Shown: positions 11,238 through 20,139, counted from the stretch's first letter. The stretch is DNA of 64,000 nucleotides from Nitrospira tepida (GCF_947241125.1 NZ_OX365700.1:62001-126000); one strand, 5' to 3'. The notes: a model not told the origin generated them from the sequence alone. Made by a program: numbers and translations.

Positions 11238-13157
11238 TCACCCTCGAACGGGCGGGGTCGCGTGGAAATGCCGAAAAGGCTTGTACGGCCTGCCGCCAGG
11301 CGCAAAGAAGTTTTCGAAAAATTCCACATAATGGAGCCGGAGCGATTGGATGGTCGGCGAGAGGATGCCGAAGACGACATTGATCCCGTGGAGTGCTCCC
11401 GCGACGACGATGCCCACGAAGACGTTGCCCACCAGGCCGCCCAGCTTGTTGGCGGCAAAGGCGAGCGCGGCCGACGCGACACCGATCCCCATCAGACGCA
11501 GGTAGGAGAGCACATTGACGAGGTTATGCAGTTCCATGACCCCGCGGCCCCTTCCGAAGATAAAGATGATCAGCAGCGCGCACAGGAGTCCGACGACCTC
11601 GGCCGCCATCCACTCGCGCGGCACGAGTCCGGCGGCGCTTGCGATGAGAGAGATGAATGACAGCACCAGCACCATGCCGCCGCACTTCGTCAGACACTCC
11701 TGCCGGTTCCCATGCCGCCAGGCCGAGTGCGCACCCAGCGCAAGCCCTAACACCACATGCGCCGTGCCGATTCCGATGGATAGGGAGAGAAGAGGCAGGA
11801 ACGCCTGCATGCGGTTCAGCACCGGATGCAGACCGACGGACCCGCCCAGTTCCCCAAACAGCTCCCCGAACAGGAAACCGAACAAGATGGCCGAGCCCGA
11901 AGCCCACAGGAAGATGGTCGAAAGGTCGCGAACGAGCGGATGGGAACGGTGCCGTCGGCGAACCATGGCTGCGGCGACAAGCAAGAGCAGCCCATAGCCG
12001 ACATCGCCGAGGATCACGCCGTAGAACAGGGGAACACACACCGCCATATAGGGGGTCGGATCGATGCTCCCGTACCGTGGCAAGGCCACGACCCGGGTCA
12101 ATGTCTCGAACGGCCGGGCAACGACCGGGTTCCGCAGTGTCACCGGAACAGTCGCCCATTCCTTGGGAGCAACCGGACATGCTTCCAATACAACCTTGCC
12201 GCCGAATTCGTCTTCGATCCTGAGACGCAAGGCGGTGAGCATCTCGCATGGGACCCAGCCATAGATCAGGAGAGCCATCTCGGTGTGATAGAAATACAGG
12301 CTCACTTCAATATGTTCGAGACCGCACACAATCGCATCGTAGTACTCCGCCAATTCCTGACGCCGCTGGAACGCCACGGCTTTCAGCTCCCGGCGATAAC
12401 GGTCCGCCTCGCGGGGAAGGTCCGTCTTTTTCTGAAGGAGCAGGCGCATGGCCTCTCCCAGGGGTTTATCCGCGACGGAGACGGGCAGCCGCAGTTCGGC
12501 GATGCCTTCTTCCCACAACAGATTGCGAACTCTGGCGCTATGCACCCTTGGAAACATCAGCAGCACCACAAGGGAACGTGCGTCTATCCGTGTATGGAAC
12601 AGCTCATAACGATTGTCCGTGATCTTGGCCATCATTTCGCGCAGGAGCGGCAGGAGAGCGCCGGAACCTTCGCGCTCATCGAGCGTCACGCCGAGGTGGT
12701 CTAATTCCTCGCTGTCCTGGATGAACCGTAAGAACGGAGCCAGCCCCGCCAAGGCCCTCTCGTATTTGGACAGGAGTGCCAGCTCTTCCTCACTTGTCTT
12801 CAGCCTGGTCGCAAGGTCATCAACATGACGACCGATCTCCCGGACCAGACCGGCGAGGCGGGTGAGGCCGTCTTCCGTCAGTTCCGGATGTCGAGTGGGG
12901 CGTGCGATCATTCGCTCATCCGCCGGAATCTCCGGAAGGAGCAGAAGCAGGCGGCGCACGTCTTCGCGCAATCGTTCCAGTTCAGCTCGTCGCCGTCGGG
13001 CGGCTTCATCCATCATCTGCGGCCGAAGGGGAACCTGAGCCGCTTCCAATGGGGTCGACTCGATATGCAGGACGCCAACCTCCTGGAGCGTCGAGGTGAC
13101 TCGGTCGATAAGCGTCCGGGGAGAGGCCACTCGTACCTTTGCCATTGGCTCAATCAT
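11238..13157 (-). CDS. atpI: V/A-type ATPase membrane subunit I (a)
   Basis: The 639-residue protein has a soluble N-terminal half of about 330 residues forming the stator arm, then a C-terminal half with about seven or eight membrane helices that forms the ion channel against the K ring. Helical segments such as VPLFYGVILGDVGYGLLLL and LRLMGIGVASAALAFAANK are typical of subunit I. Its start overlaps the stop of the G/H gene (13154-13157), and 32 bp separate it from atpK. Confidence 0.94.
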   Translation of the reverse strand: MIEPMAKVRVASPRTLIDRVTSTLQEVGVLHIESTPLEAAQVPLRPQMMDEAARRRRAELERLREDVRRLLLLLPEIPADERMIARPTRHPELTEDGLTRLAGLVREIGRHVDDLATRLKTSEEELALLSKYERALAGLAPFLRFIQDSEELDHLGVTLDEREGSGALLPLLREMMAKITDNRYELFHTRIDARSLVVLLMFPRVHSARVRNLLWEEGIAELRLPVSVADKPLGEAMRLLLQKKTDLPREADRYRRELKAVAFQRRQELAEYYDAIVCGLEHIEVSLYFYHTEMALLIYGWVPCEMLTALRLRIEDEFGGKVVLEACPVAPKEWATVPVTLRNPVVARPFETLTRVVALPRYGSIDPTPYMAVCVPLFYGVILGDVGYGLLLLVAAAMVRRRHRSHPLVRDLSTIFLWASGSAILFGFLFGELFGELGGSVGLHPVLNRMQAFLPLLSLSIGIGTAHVVLGLALGAHSAWRHGNRQECLTKCGGMVLVLSFISLIASAAGLVPREWMAAEVVGLLCALLIIFIFGRGRGVMELHNLVNVLSYLRLMGIGVASAALAFAANKLGGLVGNVFVGIVVAGALHGINVVFGILSPTIQSLRLHYVEFFENFFAPGGRPYKPFRHFHATPPVRG

Positions 13158-13552
13158 TCATCAGCCTGTAACCGGCTCTCGGGGCCATCCTGAAGCGAGT
13201 CGTCCGCGGCTCCCTTTGAGCTCGGCAGAATCCGCTCAAGCACCAGTTCGACCGCCTCGTCCATGCTGCCCATGCACCGGGCCTTCAGATTGCCTGCCTT
13301 TGCCCGTATCTCCGTGAGCAGTTGTTCAGCCTCACGTGCTGCCTCCGCGATGCTCTTCGCCTCGGCCTCCGCCTTCTTCCGCTCAAGAGAGCGACGTGTC
13401 TCCAGTAACAGGGTTTCAACCTGGGCCCTCGCCCTCGCGAGAAGGGCCGTCGCTTCCTGCTGCGCCGCCTGGACCATGCCGTCCACGCTCTGCTCGGCAG
13501 CTTGGATGTGGATGAGAATCTCCGGAGACTGCTGATCCGAAGGCTCCGACAT
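13154..13552 (-). CDS. V/A-type ATPase subunit G/H (stator coiled coil)
   Basis: From the start at 13552 the product is 132 residues, almost entirely a charged, alanine-rich coiled coil (ARARAQVETLLLETRRSLER, AEAREAEQLL-type heptads). Such a protein pairs with subunit E in the peripheral stalk. The gene is first among the ATPase subunits, 22 bp after the FHA-protease gene. An upstream in-frame ATG at 13600 would add 16 residues and overlap that gene, so 13552 is preferred. Confidence 0.82.
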   Translation of the reverse strand: MSEPSDQQSPEILIHIQAAEQSVDGMVQAAQQEATALLARARAQVETLLLETRRSLERKKAEAEAKSIAEAAREAEQLLTEIRAKAGNLKARCMGSMDEAVELVLERILPSSKGAADDSLQDGPESRLQADE

Positions 13553-13574
13553 AGCTGCCTCAGATTGGGACCAC

Positions 13575-15200
13575 TCAACTGTCCGAGTGAAGTAATTCAT
13601 CGACCCTGGCGGCCGGCACGCCGGAGCCGACCGCGCCGAATCGGGTCATGATGGATGAATGGACGGCAATGAGTTCTCCTTGGCTGTTGAAGATCGGACT
13701 CCCACTGCCGCCACTCGTGGTCTGGGCATCATGGATAATGCGATTCGGCACGGCATCGCTCACGTGGCCTTGCGTGGTCAGCGGTCTGACAAGCCCTCGG
13801 TCGGCCAGGTCTTGCATCAGCTTCTGCAAATTGCGCTCGGCTCCTTTCAAAAGCTCGGTGGCAGCGTGTTCATCCAGCCTCGCCAAGATCCCTTCCAGAC
13901 CTGAGGGGTAGCCAACAACGACGACCGCTTCGCCAGGGACTGCCTGAGGCGATGGCTTCTCCAGGGGAACCGGCGTCATGCCCCTGGGCTCCGGAGTGAG
14001 CTGGGCCAGCGCCACATCTCCTTGCTCAGAGAGCTTCAGGACGGTGACGTCATAGGCCTGCGCCCGGCCGGGGAAATAGGCACGCATGATCACCAGGCGC
14101 GGCTCGAGACCGGCTTGGAGCATCTCCGCCGTTCCTTTCGGATCCATGGACCAGGGCTCGGCGAGGTGCCGATTGGTCACGATACGCCCCTCCGCATCGA
14201 TCAGAAAGCCGGTGCCGGTGTACTCCAACAGGGTATGGGGCGCCTCCTCTTTGTCGCCCTTTTCGACAAAGCCGTAGGCAATGTACAAGAGGCAGGTTGA
14301 CGGGCCGAACCGTGTGATCAACAGTTCGGCATTGTTCCGTTCAGCCTCCAACGTTCTCAGACGTAGGGTCAACGCCTCGAGTGCTTCCGATGAAGCGCCT
14401 TTCTTGCGCTGTTCCTCCACCATCACCATTAAACGTTGTTCTTCCGTCTCATGGATCGCCAAGGTCTCGGTCAGCCGCCTCCGTTCGTCTGCGCTGTTCT
14501 GCTCCAATTCGGCCAAAGAGATGCGAGACAGCTCAAGCTCCCTCAACAACGAGGCGATATGGCGTTCATGAGCCTGTTGCGTGAGGTAGTTATAGTAGGC
14601 CAGCCCTCCGATGGCCGCGATGAGCATCACGAGCAAGCCGACCACGACCACTTGCGTCGCCAGGGTGGCATTCCGCACGATCTCAAAGGCGAGTTGGCCG
14701 ACGAAAGACCGGAGGGTCACGCGTCCGTCAGCACGTCCAGCGGAAGCGACGTCGCGGGCATCTTGCAGAATCTCCTTGAGCTGCTTGCAAAGCGTATATT
14801 CTTCGGGGCGGATGCGGAACCGGAGGGTGGGGCCGTTCGGCCCCAGTTGAATCACGTCCCTGTCACGAAGAATGATTTCCTCAACCGCTTCGCGATTCAC
14901 CAATGTCCGTGCTGCCGGATCGCAGTTGCGCAGCCGCATCTCGCAATTCGCCTGGAACATCTCGGCTTGCAGAGGCGCAACCGGGCACTCGCCATTTGCG
15001 GGAAAAGATACATCGACGCCGGGGGCGCTGCCGAATGTCACCGGCGCGCGTTGGAAGAACTGCGTCTCCCCTCGGCGACGCCCCGAAAGATGGATGAGCG
15101 AAAATCTCAAACCGCTGCCGGACGGCCGGCGAAGCGCGGCATCAGGCGCGTCGTCGAGGACGGGTGCGTGCATCATCTCGCGGCTCGTGACTGTCGCCAT
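13575..15200 (-). CDS. Membrane-anchored FHA and trypsin-like serine protease protein
   Basis: From the ATG at 15200 the product is 541 residues. The N-terminal part (about 30-150) looks like an FHA phosphothreonine-binding domain (PVTFGSAPGVDVSF, DRDVIQLG, LRFRI). One membrane helix follows (VVVVGLLVMLIAAIGGLAYY), then a coiled coil, then a trypsin-like domain with a visible triad: His in VTNRHLAEP, Asp in GDVALAQL and Ser in SGGSGSPIFN. It may therefore sense a phosphorylated partner inside the cell and cut proteins outside, as HtrA-like proteases do. It is the first gene of the ATPase operon, 22 bp before subunit G/H. Its link to the ATPase is unknown. Confidence 0.85.
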   Translation of the reverse strand: MATVTSREMMHAPVLDDAPDAALRRPSGSGLRFSLIHLSGRRRGETQFFQRAPVTFGSAPGVDVSFPANGECPVAPLQAEMFQANCEMRLRNCDPAARTLVNREAVEEIILRDRDVIQLGPNGPTLRFRIRPEEYTLCKQLKEILQDARDVASAGRADGRVTLRSFVGQLAFEIVRNATLATQVVVVGLLVMLIAAIGGLAYYNYLTQQAHERHIASLLRELELSRISLAELEQNSADERRRLTETLAIHETEEQRLMVMVEEQRKKGASSEALEALTLRLRTLEAERNNAELLITRFGPSTCLLYIAYGFVEKGDKEEAPHTLLEYTGTGFLIDAEGRIVTNRHLAEPWSMDPKGTAEMLQAGLEPRLVIMRAYFPGRAQAYDVTVLKLSEQGDVALAQLTPEPRGMTPVPLEKPSPQAVPGEAVVVVGYPSGLEGILARLDEHAATELLKGAERNLQKLMQDLADRGLVRPLTTQGHVSDAVPNRIIHDAQTTSGGSGSPIFNSQGELIAVHSSIMTRFGAVGSGVPAARVDELLHSDS

Positions 15201-15235
15201 CGTGATCGCGCTCCGACCGTCGGACCATTGCTTCC

Positions 15236-15457
15236 CTACAGACCGGAAGGACCACCACCCTCTTTCACGATCTGTCGCCTCTTCGCCAGAGCCTCTGCCT
15301 GGATCAGGTTCTTGCAATGGTCGCAAATCCAATGTCCATACAAGAGGGCCGGTCCCATCTGCCCGCAAAGCAGACAATGGCTGGGCTTTTCGTACGGTGA
15401 TGTCTCTTCACTCTTCTTTTCGGGCTTCATGTCTGTTTGGTCGTCTGCCTTCATCAT
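15236..15457 (-). CDS. Small zinc-ribbon-like protein
   Basis: A 73-residue protein starting at 15457 after a good GGGAGGG site. It has two CxxC pairs, CLLCGQMG and CDHCKNLIQ, spaced like a treble-clef or zinc-ribbon fold. It is charged and has no membrane segment. It lies 35 bp upstream of the FHA-protease gene on the same strand and may be co-transcribed with it. No specific family is recognised. Confidence 0.65.
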   Translation of the reverse strand: MMKADDQTDMKPEKKSEETSPYEKPSHCLLCGQMGPALLYGHWICDHCKNLIQAEALAKRRQIVKEGGGPSGL

Positions 15458-15650
15458 GATGCCCTCCCGCGTTTGTGCATCTTTAAGAATCGACAACGTG
15501 CCGACAGTCGCGCTATCAGCCGATCATGTCGCCCCTTGCTCCCACCTTCGGATGAGCCAGATGGGATGCAGGCGCCAAGGGCTCGCGTTGTCATGTTGTC
15601 TGCCGTTTCATCTCCCCAGGATCAACGCGATCCTCGGAGCCGTGATCATC

Positions 15651-16853
15651 TCACCCCCGCCCTCCCGGCCGGCGCTCGATCGGGACATAGCCTCGGCCAT
15701 GCGGGCCGTCATAAATCTGGTCCGGGCGGAAGAGCTTATTGTCCTTGATCTGCTCCAGCCAATGGGCCAACCAACCGCTCACGCGGGCCATCGCAAACAC
15801 ACAGGTAAAGAAGTCTTCATCAAGACCCATCGTCTTGTAGAGCACGCCGGAGTAGAAATCCACGTTGGCGTGGATGCCCTTCCCAGCCAGCAACTCCTCC
15901 CCCACACGCTCGACCTCTTCTGCGAGCTTATAGAGGGGGGAGCGCCAGGATTCTGCCAGGAGCCGCTGCGCCAGCTTTTGGAGAATGATGGCTCTCGGAT
16001 CTTTCACCTTGTAAATGCGGTGTCCGAAGCCCATGAGCTTCTGCTTCGCGGCCAGCCTCTGCATGATGTACGGCCGGACATGGTCCACGGATCCGATCTC
16101 TTCCAACATGTCCACGGTCTCTTGAGCGGCTCCGCCGTGTAACGGTCCTTTCAAGGTGCCGATGGCCGAGGAGACCACGGTGTAAGGATCGGCCAGAGTG
16201 GAGGCGGTCACCATGCCGCTGAAGGTGGACGCGTTCATCGTATGTTCAGCATGAAGGATGAGGCAGGTGTCGAGCATCTTCGCGATCAGAGGGTCCGGGA
16301 CCGTTTCAGTCAGCATGTAGAGAAAGTTGCCGGCATGGTCCAAATCATCGCGGGGCTGAACCTGCTCGTCACCGCGCCGGAGCCGATGGTATGCGGCCAC
16401 AATCGTGGGCATCTTGGCGATCAGCCGGACGGCCGACCAGTATTGCACCTGAGGATCCAAGACGTGCCTGGCCGGATAAAACATCCCAAGAGCCGCCACG
16501 GCCGCCTGCAGCGCATCCATGGGATGGCCCTGTTCCGGCAAACACTTGATGAGATCCGTGATCCGATACTTGATGCGCCGGTGCTGGGTCACATCGGATG
16601 TGAACCGATCGAGTTCCGTCTGATCCGGCAGGCGATCGTAGAGCAGCAGGTAGGTCGTCTCCAGAAAGGAACTGTGTTCCGCCAATTCTTCGATTCGAAT
16701 CCCGCGATATTCCAGCAGACCAGTCTCGCCATTCACGAAGCTGATGGAGGACCTGGCGGCGGGCACACCGGCAAGCCCGGGTGAAAACTCCCGCCGGACA
16801 GCTTCCGAGCTAGCCGTCGCCTCAGGCGTGGTCGCCTTCACGTCTCCCTTCAT
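15651..16853 (-). CDS. gltA: Citrate synthase
   Basis: From the ATG at 16853 the protein is 400 residues. Family motifs are clear: ETGLLEYRGIRIEELAE near the N-terminus, LILHAEHTMNASTF (catalytic His region), GPLHGGAAQETVDML and MGFGHRIYKVKDPR. The catalytic Asp is expected near DFYSGVLY. The enzyme condenses acetyl-CoA and oxaloacetate. It is of the short bacterial/archaeal type, so 2-methylcitrate synthase activity is possible. If the host uses the reductive TCA cycle, as Nitrospira does, the oxidative role is uncertain. The start overlaps the stop of the upstream zinc-ribbon gene by four bases. Confidence 0.92.
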   Translation of the reverse strand: MKGDVKATTPEATASSEAVRREFSPGLAGVPAARSSISFVNGETGLLEYRGIRIEELAEHSSFLETTYLLLYDRLPDQTELDRFTSDVTQHRRIKYRITDLIKCLPEQGHPMDALQAAVAALGMFYPARHVLDPQVQYWSAVRLIAKMPTIVAAYHRLRRGDEQVQPRDDLDHAGNFLYMLTETVPDPLIAKMLDTCLILHAEHTMNASTFSGMVTASTLADPYTVVSSAIGTLKGPLHGGAAQETVDMLEEIGSVDHVRPYIMQRLAAKQKLMGFGHRIYKVKDPRAIILQKLAQRLLAESWRSPLYKLAEEVERVGEELLAGKGIHANVDFYSGVLYKTMGLDEDFFTCVFAMARVSGWLAHWLEQIKDNKLFRPDQIYDGPHGRGYVPIERRPGGRG

Positions 16854-17128
16854 GGTCCTGACCTCTGTTGAGGATGCGTGACGCACTTCCATCCGAAGCC
16901 CGCGCACCCGCTGGGATTGCCGCCACGGCCCCGCTTGCCGGCCTGCTCCATCCTGTTCTTCACGATAATCGGATCCAGCCGTTCCCCGCAGATCACGCAA
17001 CGCCAGCCCTCGGCCAAGCCGGCCCCTTCCTCGAACTCCTCCCAAACCAGGAGCCCGCCGCATCGATCACACCGATCAGGACGTTCTCGCTGCGCGCGCT
17101 CGGTCCCGCTGGCTTCCGTCGTCAACAT
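16850..17128 (-). CDS. Small zinc-ribbon protein upstream of citrate synthase
   Basis: A 92-residue protein is predicted from the ATG at 17128. It has two CxxC pairs, CDRCGGLLVWEEF and CVICGERLDP, that would bind one zinc. A short basic tail containing GKRGRGG follows. It overlaps the gltA start (ATGA at 16850-16853), so it is probably translated with citrate synthase. It resembles the small CxxC proteins common in Nitrospira genomes; function unknown. Confidence 0.7.
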   Translation of the reverse strand: MLTTEASGTERAQRERPDRCDRCGGLLVWEEFEEGAGLAEGWRCVICGERLDPIIVKNRMEQAGKRGRGGNPSGCAGFGWKCVTHPQQRSGP

Positions 17129-17329
17129 GGTCGCTCCTTTGCCCTCTCTGTTGTGAGAGAGAAGCATGGGATGTGCCTGTACCCTTCCCGCTTGGCCGTT
17201 CGGAACCACCTGGTATCACAAGTACTTTGATGCAGCGGATTTGAGGAAAGGAGTCTGTTGCGAGCCCGTTTGGGGTGTTTTAGATCATGAGTCACGTCGT
17301 GACTGTCGCAAAATACCTCAGAGCATGGC

Positions 17330-17764
17330 TTACCCATCGCCCCAGAAGAATTCGTCCCAGTTGACGGTCTTGTCCCACCACTGCTTGTGGCGCTTGACGT
17401 CGTGCAAGGCCGGCGGCGTCACCTGGTAACAGTAATCCCAGATCGCGTCCGCGACCTTGGCGCTGATCCCGCCGTCTCTGGATTCCAGCATGTCCATGAA
17501 GCGGTTCATGGCCGCGTAGGTTCTCTCCTGATCACCATTCTCGTAGGCGTGACGCACGACGTGGAGTTGGTCGAGATAGATCTCAAACCTCGTGGATTCC
17601 CCATTGACGAGCGCAGCCCCCTGCTGGGCCACCACGAACCCCGTCAACTCCTCAAGCCATCCGTCCCGCGGCACCACAGACCCTGATTCGCCGCTCACCG
17701 GAAGGAGGAGGATCGCGGCTACGAGGCCAGCTCGCCACATCGCCTGATTGAATGTCGGCTTCAT
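17330..17764 (-). CDS. Exported protein of the MNRFMDMLE family, copy 1
   Basis: A 144-residue protein with an N-terminal signal peptide (LVAAILLLPVSGESG) and a helical mature part. Shared family features are WLEELTGFVV, AAMNRFMDMLESRDGGI at about 85-100, and the motif C-x8-H-x4-H (Cys112, His121, His126) ending in an aromatic tail (WWDKTVNWDEFFW). Six copies occur in 17.3-30.2 kb. The invariant Cys and two His could bind a metal, which is inference. I do not recognise the family. It is the second gene after the cupredoxin gene at 17931-18419. Confidence 0.8.
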   Translation of the reverse strand: MKPTFNQAMWRAGLVAAILLLPVSGESGSVVPRDGWLEELTGFVVAQQGAALVNGESTRFEIYLDQLHVVRHAYENGDQERTYAAMNRFMDMLESRDGGISAKVADAIWDYCYQVTPPALHDVKRHKQWWDKTVNWDEFFWGDG

Positions 17765-17841
17765 GGTTCAGCCCTCCGTTTCGTGTCAGTCTCCACGCTC
17801 GGTTCCGGCCGCCTTCCCGAACAGGAAGGTTGGGAAGGACA

Positions 17842-17882
17842 GGCGCGAAACGTGGAGGAGGCCGAAGCCCGCGTTTCGCGCC
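17842..17882. terminator. Intercistronic hairpin
   Basis: GGCGCGAAACG at 17842-17852 pairs perfectly with CGTTTCGCGCC at 17872-17882 around a 19-base loop. It lies between a cupredoxin gene and the next family gene on the minus strand. There is no clear U-run, so it may tune expression of the downstream gene rather than fully end transcription. Confidence 0.5.
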
Positions 17883-17930
17883 GCGAGGCGGGGCTAACCG
17901 CTGAACAACCCCGCGCCTATCTCCGCCGCT

Positions 17931-18419
17931 TCACCGCGACCCAACGAAATAGATGTGCCCGCCCAGATGCCAATCCTTGTGCAGCGGACACCAGACGCGG
18001 AACAGCAATCCCGGGCCACTCACGCGGGCCCCCTCGAACTGCGCCGTGCTCACGATGATGCGCTTGGTCTCACCCGGAGGCACGCTGACACGAATGGGCT
18101 TCAAGTGGTAGACCATTCCGGCTTCCTCCCCGGGCGCCAGCGCTTCCGTGCTTTTTTCCGCCGTCATCTCAAACATGCCTCGGACAGCGAACGCGTGCTC
18201 TTCCTTCGTGGGATTCTCCAAGATAAACGTGAGCCCGCCCTTCAAGTCCTCGTCGTCCATCATCACCTGGTTGGGCTGCCAGATCGCCCACCTTGGAGGC
18301 ATCATCTCCGAGGCCACCCATCGAATCTCGCCTGCCTGTGCCGTCTCGCCGGCGAATAAGCCGACAAGGAAGACGACGGCAAGGCCTGCCGCATAGCCTA
18401 TGTCTTTCCATTTCCTCAT
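17931..18419 (-). CDS. Periplasmic cupredoxin-like protein, family A, copy 1
   Basis: A 162-residue exported protein; start 18419 follows a GGAGG site and a signal peptide ending near TAQAGE. The mature part is beta-rich with the family A pattern: LTFILENPTKEEHAFAVRGMFE (first putative Cu ligand His), an LKPIRVSVPPGET strand, and a C-terminal loop WCPLHKDWH with Cys, His at +3 and another His at +7. This is a plausible type-1 or nitrosocyanin-like copper site. It is the first gene downstream of operator copy 1 (18592-18617), about 170 bp away. Its closest relatives are the four other family A copies in the window. Confidence 0.8.
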   Translation of the reverse strand: MRKWKDIGYAAGLAVVFLVGLFAGETAQAGEIRWVASEMMPPRWAIWQPNQVMMDDEDLKGGLTFILENPTKEEHAFAVRGMFEMTAEKSTEALAPGEEAGMVYHLKPIRVSVPPGETKRIIVSTAQFEGARVSGPGLLFRVWCPLHKDWHLGGHIYFVGSR

Positions 18420-18591
18420 GGCCCGTCCTCCTATCTCACCGGATCTCCGTTCTCGCACACCGACGATCCTGAGCGGGTGAGTGTGCACGGCACCACCGAC
18501 TGCTGACGCTCACCTCCTTTCCCGTGCCTCCCGTTCAAGACCCGCCGAGTCGTGTTCGCAACTCCACCATATGGTCTGGCATGGTCGCGCA

Positions 18592-18617
18592 CAATGAGCA
18601 GGTGGCCTCATTTTGTG
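18592..18617 (-). promoter_or_regulatory. 26-bp operator-like element, copy 1
   Basis: On the minus strand this reads AAAATGAGGCC followed by CTCATTG, with a perfect palindrome AATGAG-N8-CTCATT. Two further copies (23953-23978 minus, 26522-26547 plus) share AAAATG and CTCATTG at identical spacing. Each lies upstream of a block of cupredoxin-like genes. This copy sits between the PAS-LuxR gene and the block starting at 18419. Confidence 0.65.
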
Positions 18618-18663
18618 CCTGGGGCGACGGCCTCAGTTGATCGAGAAGGCGTTGCCGCGGAAG

Positions 18664-19371
18664 TCAGGGAGCGGTGGGCGGACTGGTGCGCGCTAGTCGG
18701 CATGGCAGCGAGCCGGTCCCCGGAGGAAAGGCGATCGCGAGGGCCTGGAGCCGGCTGTGGGCGCCCAGTTTTGCAAGGATGTGTTGGATGTGATTGCGCA
18801 CGGTCTTGGGACTAATGCTCAGGGTCTCGGCGATGCGCGCGGATGTGGCGCCGGTGGCTACCAAACGAAGGACTTCCCGCTCCCGTTCGGTGAGCGGGAG
18901 GGTTGCCGGGATGTCCGGCGGCGAGTCCGGCCGGATTTCCGCTACGGGCGATCCGGGAGATCCGAGCACGACTTGCAGCTCCTGTACCAAGTGTCGGGCC
19001 CGCACTTGGTTGGTGATATCTCGAAACAAATGGGCGATCCAAAAGACGTTCGGTTTGCGGGAGGGGACCGGCAGCGTGCTCACGTTCAACCAGAGGAGGC
19101 GGCCGTCCTTCGTTCGTGTCTGCATGTCGAACTGTCTGACCCCGCCGCCGCTTCGGATGCGGCTCGCGATCGGGCAGGTCGGCGAGCACAGGGGTTGACC
19201 GTTCAGCGTCTCACCGCGAATGATCTCACAGCAGGGACGGCCCATGACCTCCTGGGCGTTGAACCCCAGCAAGCGTTGAGCGACTCGATTCCAGAACGCC
19301 ACCTTCCCGTCCTGGTCCACCACCATGGCGCCCTCAGCCGCCCGTCCCAGCATGGCGGTGAGCTGTTTCAT
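18664..19371 (-). CDS. PAS-LuxR family transcriptional regulator, copy 1
   Basis: A 235-residue regulator. An N-terminal PAS domain (about 5-125) starts with EGAMVVDQDGKVAFWN and carries three cysteines in GRPCCEI and PLCSPTCPI that are also present in the second copy. A C-terminal LuxR-type HTH ([25 protein letters not shown], about 170-225) follows. There is no receiver domain, so the PAS domain is the likely sensor, perhaps through its cysteine cluster. It lies just upstream of operator copy 1 and its target genes. It is a paralogue of the protein at 24133-24837. Confidence 0.88.
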   Translation of the reverse strand: MKQLTAMLGRAAEGAMVVDQDGKVAFWNRVAQRLLGFNAQEVMGRPCCEIIRGETLNGQPLCSPTCPIASRIRSGGGVRQFDMQTRTKDGRLLWLNVSTLPVPSRKPNVFWIAHLFRDITNQVRARHLVQELQVVLGSPGSPVAEIRPDSPPDIPATLPLTEREREVLRLVATGATSARIAETLSISPKTVRNHIQHILAKLGAHSRLQALAIAFPPGTGSLPCRLARTSPPTAP

Positions 19372-19422
19372 GGTCGTTGTCCGCGAACAGTTCGCAGCGA
19401 ATAGCCCGGACTCGGCTTTCAG

Positions 19423-19677
19423 CTACTCACGACGTACTTGCTGTTCGTTCTGCTCCTTCGCCTCGGCCGCCGCAGCAACCGCTAGCCGTGAAAGCTCCTG
19501 CTGGAGCCGGTCCCGTAATTTCATGAGAGCCTTGAGGCGCGGCGACCGCCAGACCGCCAGCGGAGTACCTTGGTGAACCTTGTCGCCGCCATGGCTCTGA
19601 TCCGAGCGGCGACATGTGGACCAGCCCGGTTGCGTGCCTCGTGCCCTGCCTCTCGCCGCTGCTCCCTCTTGAATCAT
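19423..19677 (-). CDS. Hypothetical short helical protein or relic
   Basis: The last about 50 codons encode a plausible helical protein (LAVWRSPRLKALMKLRDRLQQ), but the upstream part has no ribosome site and looks random. It fills the 0.3 kb gap between the PAS-LuxR gene and the next exported-protein gene. The start is not defined. It may be a gene remnant. Confidence 0.25.
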   Translation of the reverse strand: MIQEGAAARGRARGTQPGWSTCRRSDQSHGGDKVHQGTPLAVWRSPRLKALMKLRDRLQQELSRLAVAAAAEAKEQNEQQVRRE

Positions 19678-19695
19678 GCTCGGGCAATTCCAGAG

Positions 19696-20139
19696 TTAGC
19701 CCGGCCACCGGACGCCTTCAGGCGCTCGGGGCTGTTCAGTTTTGGGCGGTCCGCTATGTCGTTCCACGTCATGGAACTGTGCGGGGGTCACGAGATTGCA
19801 AAAGTTGAACAGCTCATTCGCCGCCACGCCGGGAATCCCTCCCTCACGAGCCTCCAACATGTCCATGAACCGATTCATGGCCAGATAGGTCGCATGGATG
19901 TCCCCTGCCGCGTACGTTGTCTGTACCAGCCGTACCTGGTCGAGGTAGAGATCCCAATCGGCTCTCGGATATTCCTTCTTGTAATAGGCGTCCCCCTTGT
20001 AGAAGATGATGGCGCCGTGGATGTCGTCAATCCAGGTGAAGGGGCGCGAATCTGCCTGTACAGCCATCGGTGCCAGCACGCAGGCGAGTCCCGCAACCAG
20101 CGCCATCGCCGTCATGCTTATGTGAGTGCCGTGTTTCAT
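19696..20139 (-). CDS. Exported protein of the MNRFMDMLE family, copy 2
   Basis: A 147-residue protein; the start at 20139 follows GAGGTG and gives a clean signal peptide ending near PMAVQAD. It retains LAMNRFMDMLEAREGGI and the motif C-x8-H-x4-H in FCNLVTPAQFHDVERH. The C-terminus differs from copies 1 and 3: the aromatic tail is replaced by a proline-rich end (PPKTEQPRAPEG). The middle (IIFYKGDAYYKKEYPRADW) is also divergent. Eighth and last of the genes in the minus-strand block that starts at 23824. Confidence 0.78.
   Translation of the reverse strand: MKHGTHISMTAMALVAGLACVLAPMAVQADSRPFTWIDDIHGAIIFYKGDAYYKKEYPRADWDLYLDQVRLVQTTYAAGDIHATYLAMNRFMDMLEAREGGIPGVAANELFNFCNLVTPAQFHDVERHSGPPKTEQPRAPEGVRWPG

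Noticed and set aside
18573-18595. A sigma-54 promoter at TGGCATGGTCGCGCA
   Set aside because: The -24 half is fair, but the -12 element is CGCA rather than TTGC, so it was not called.
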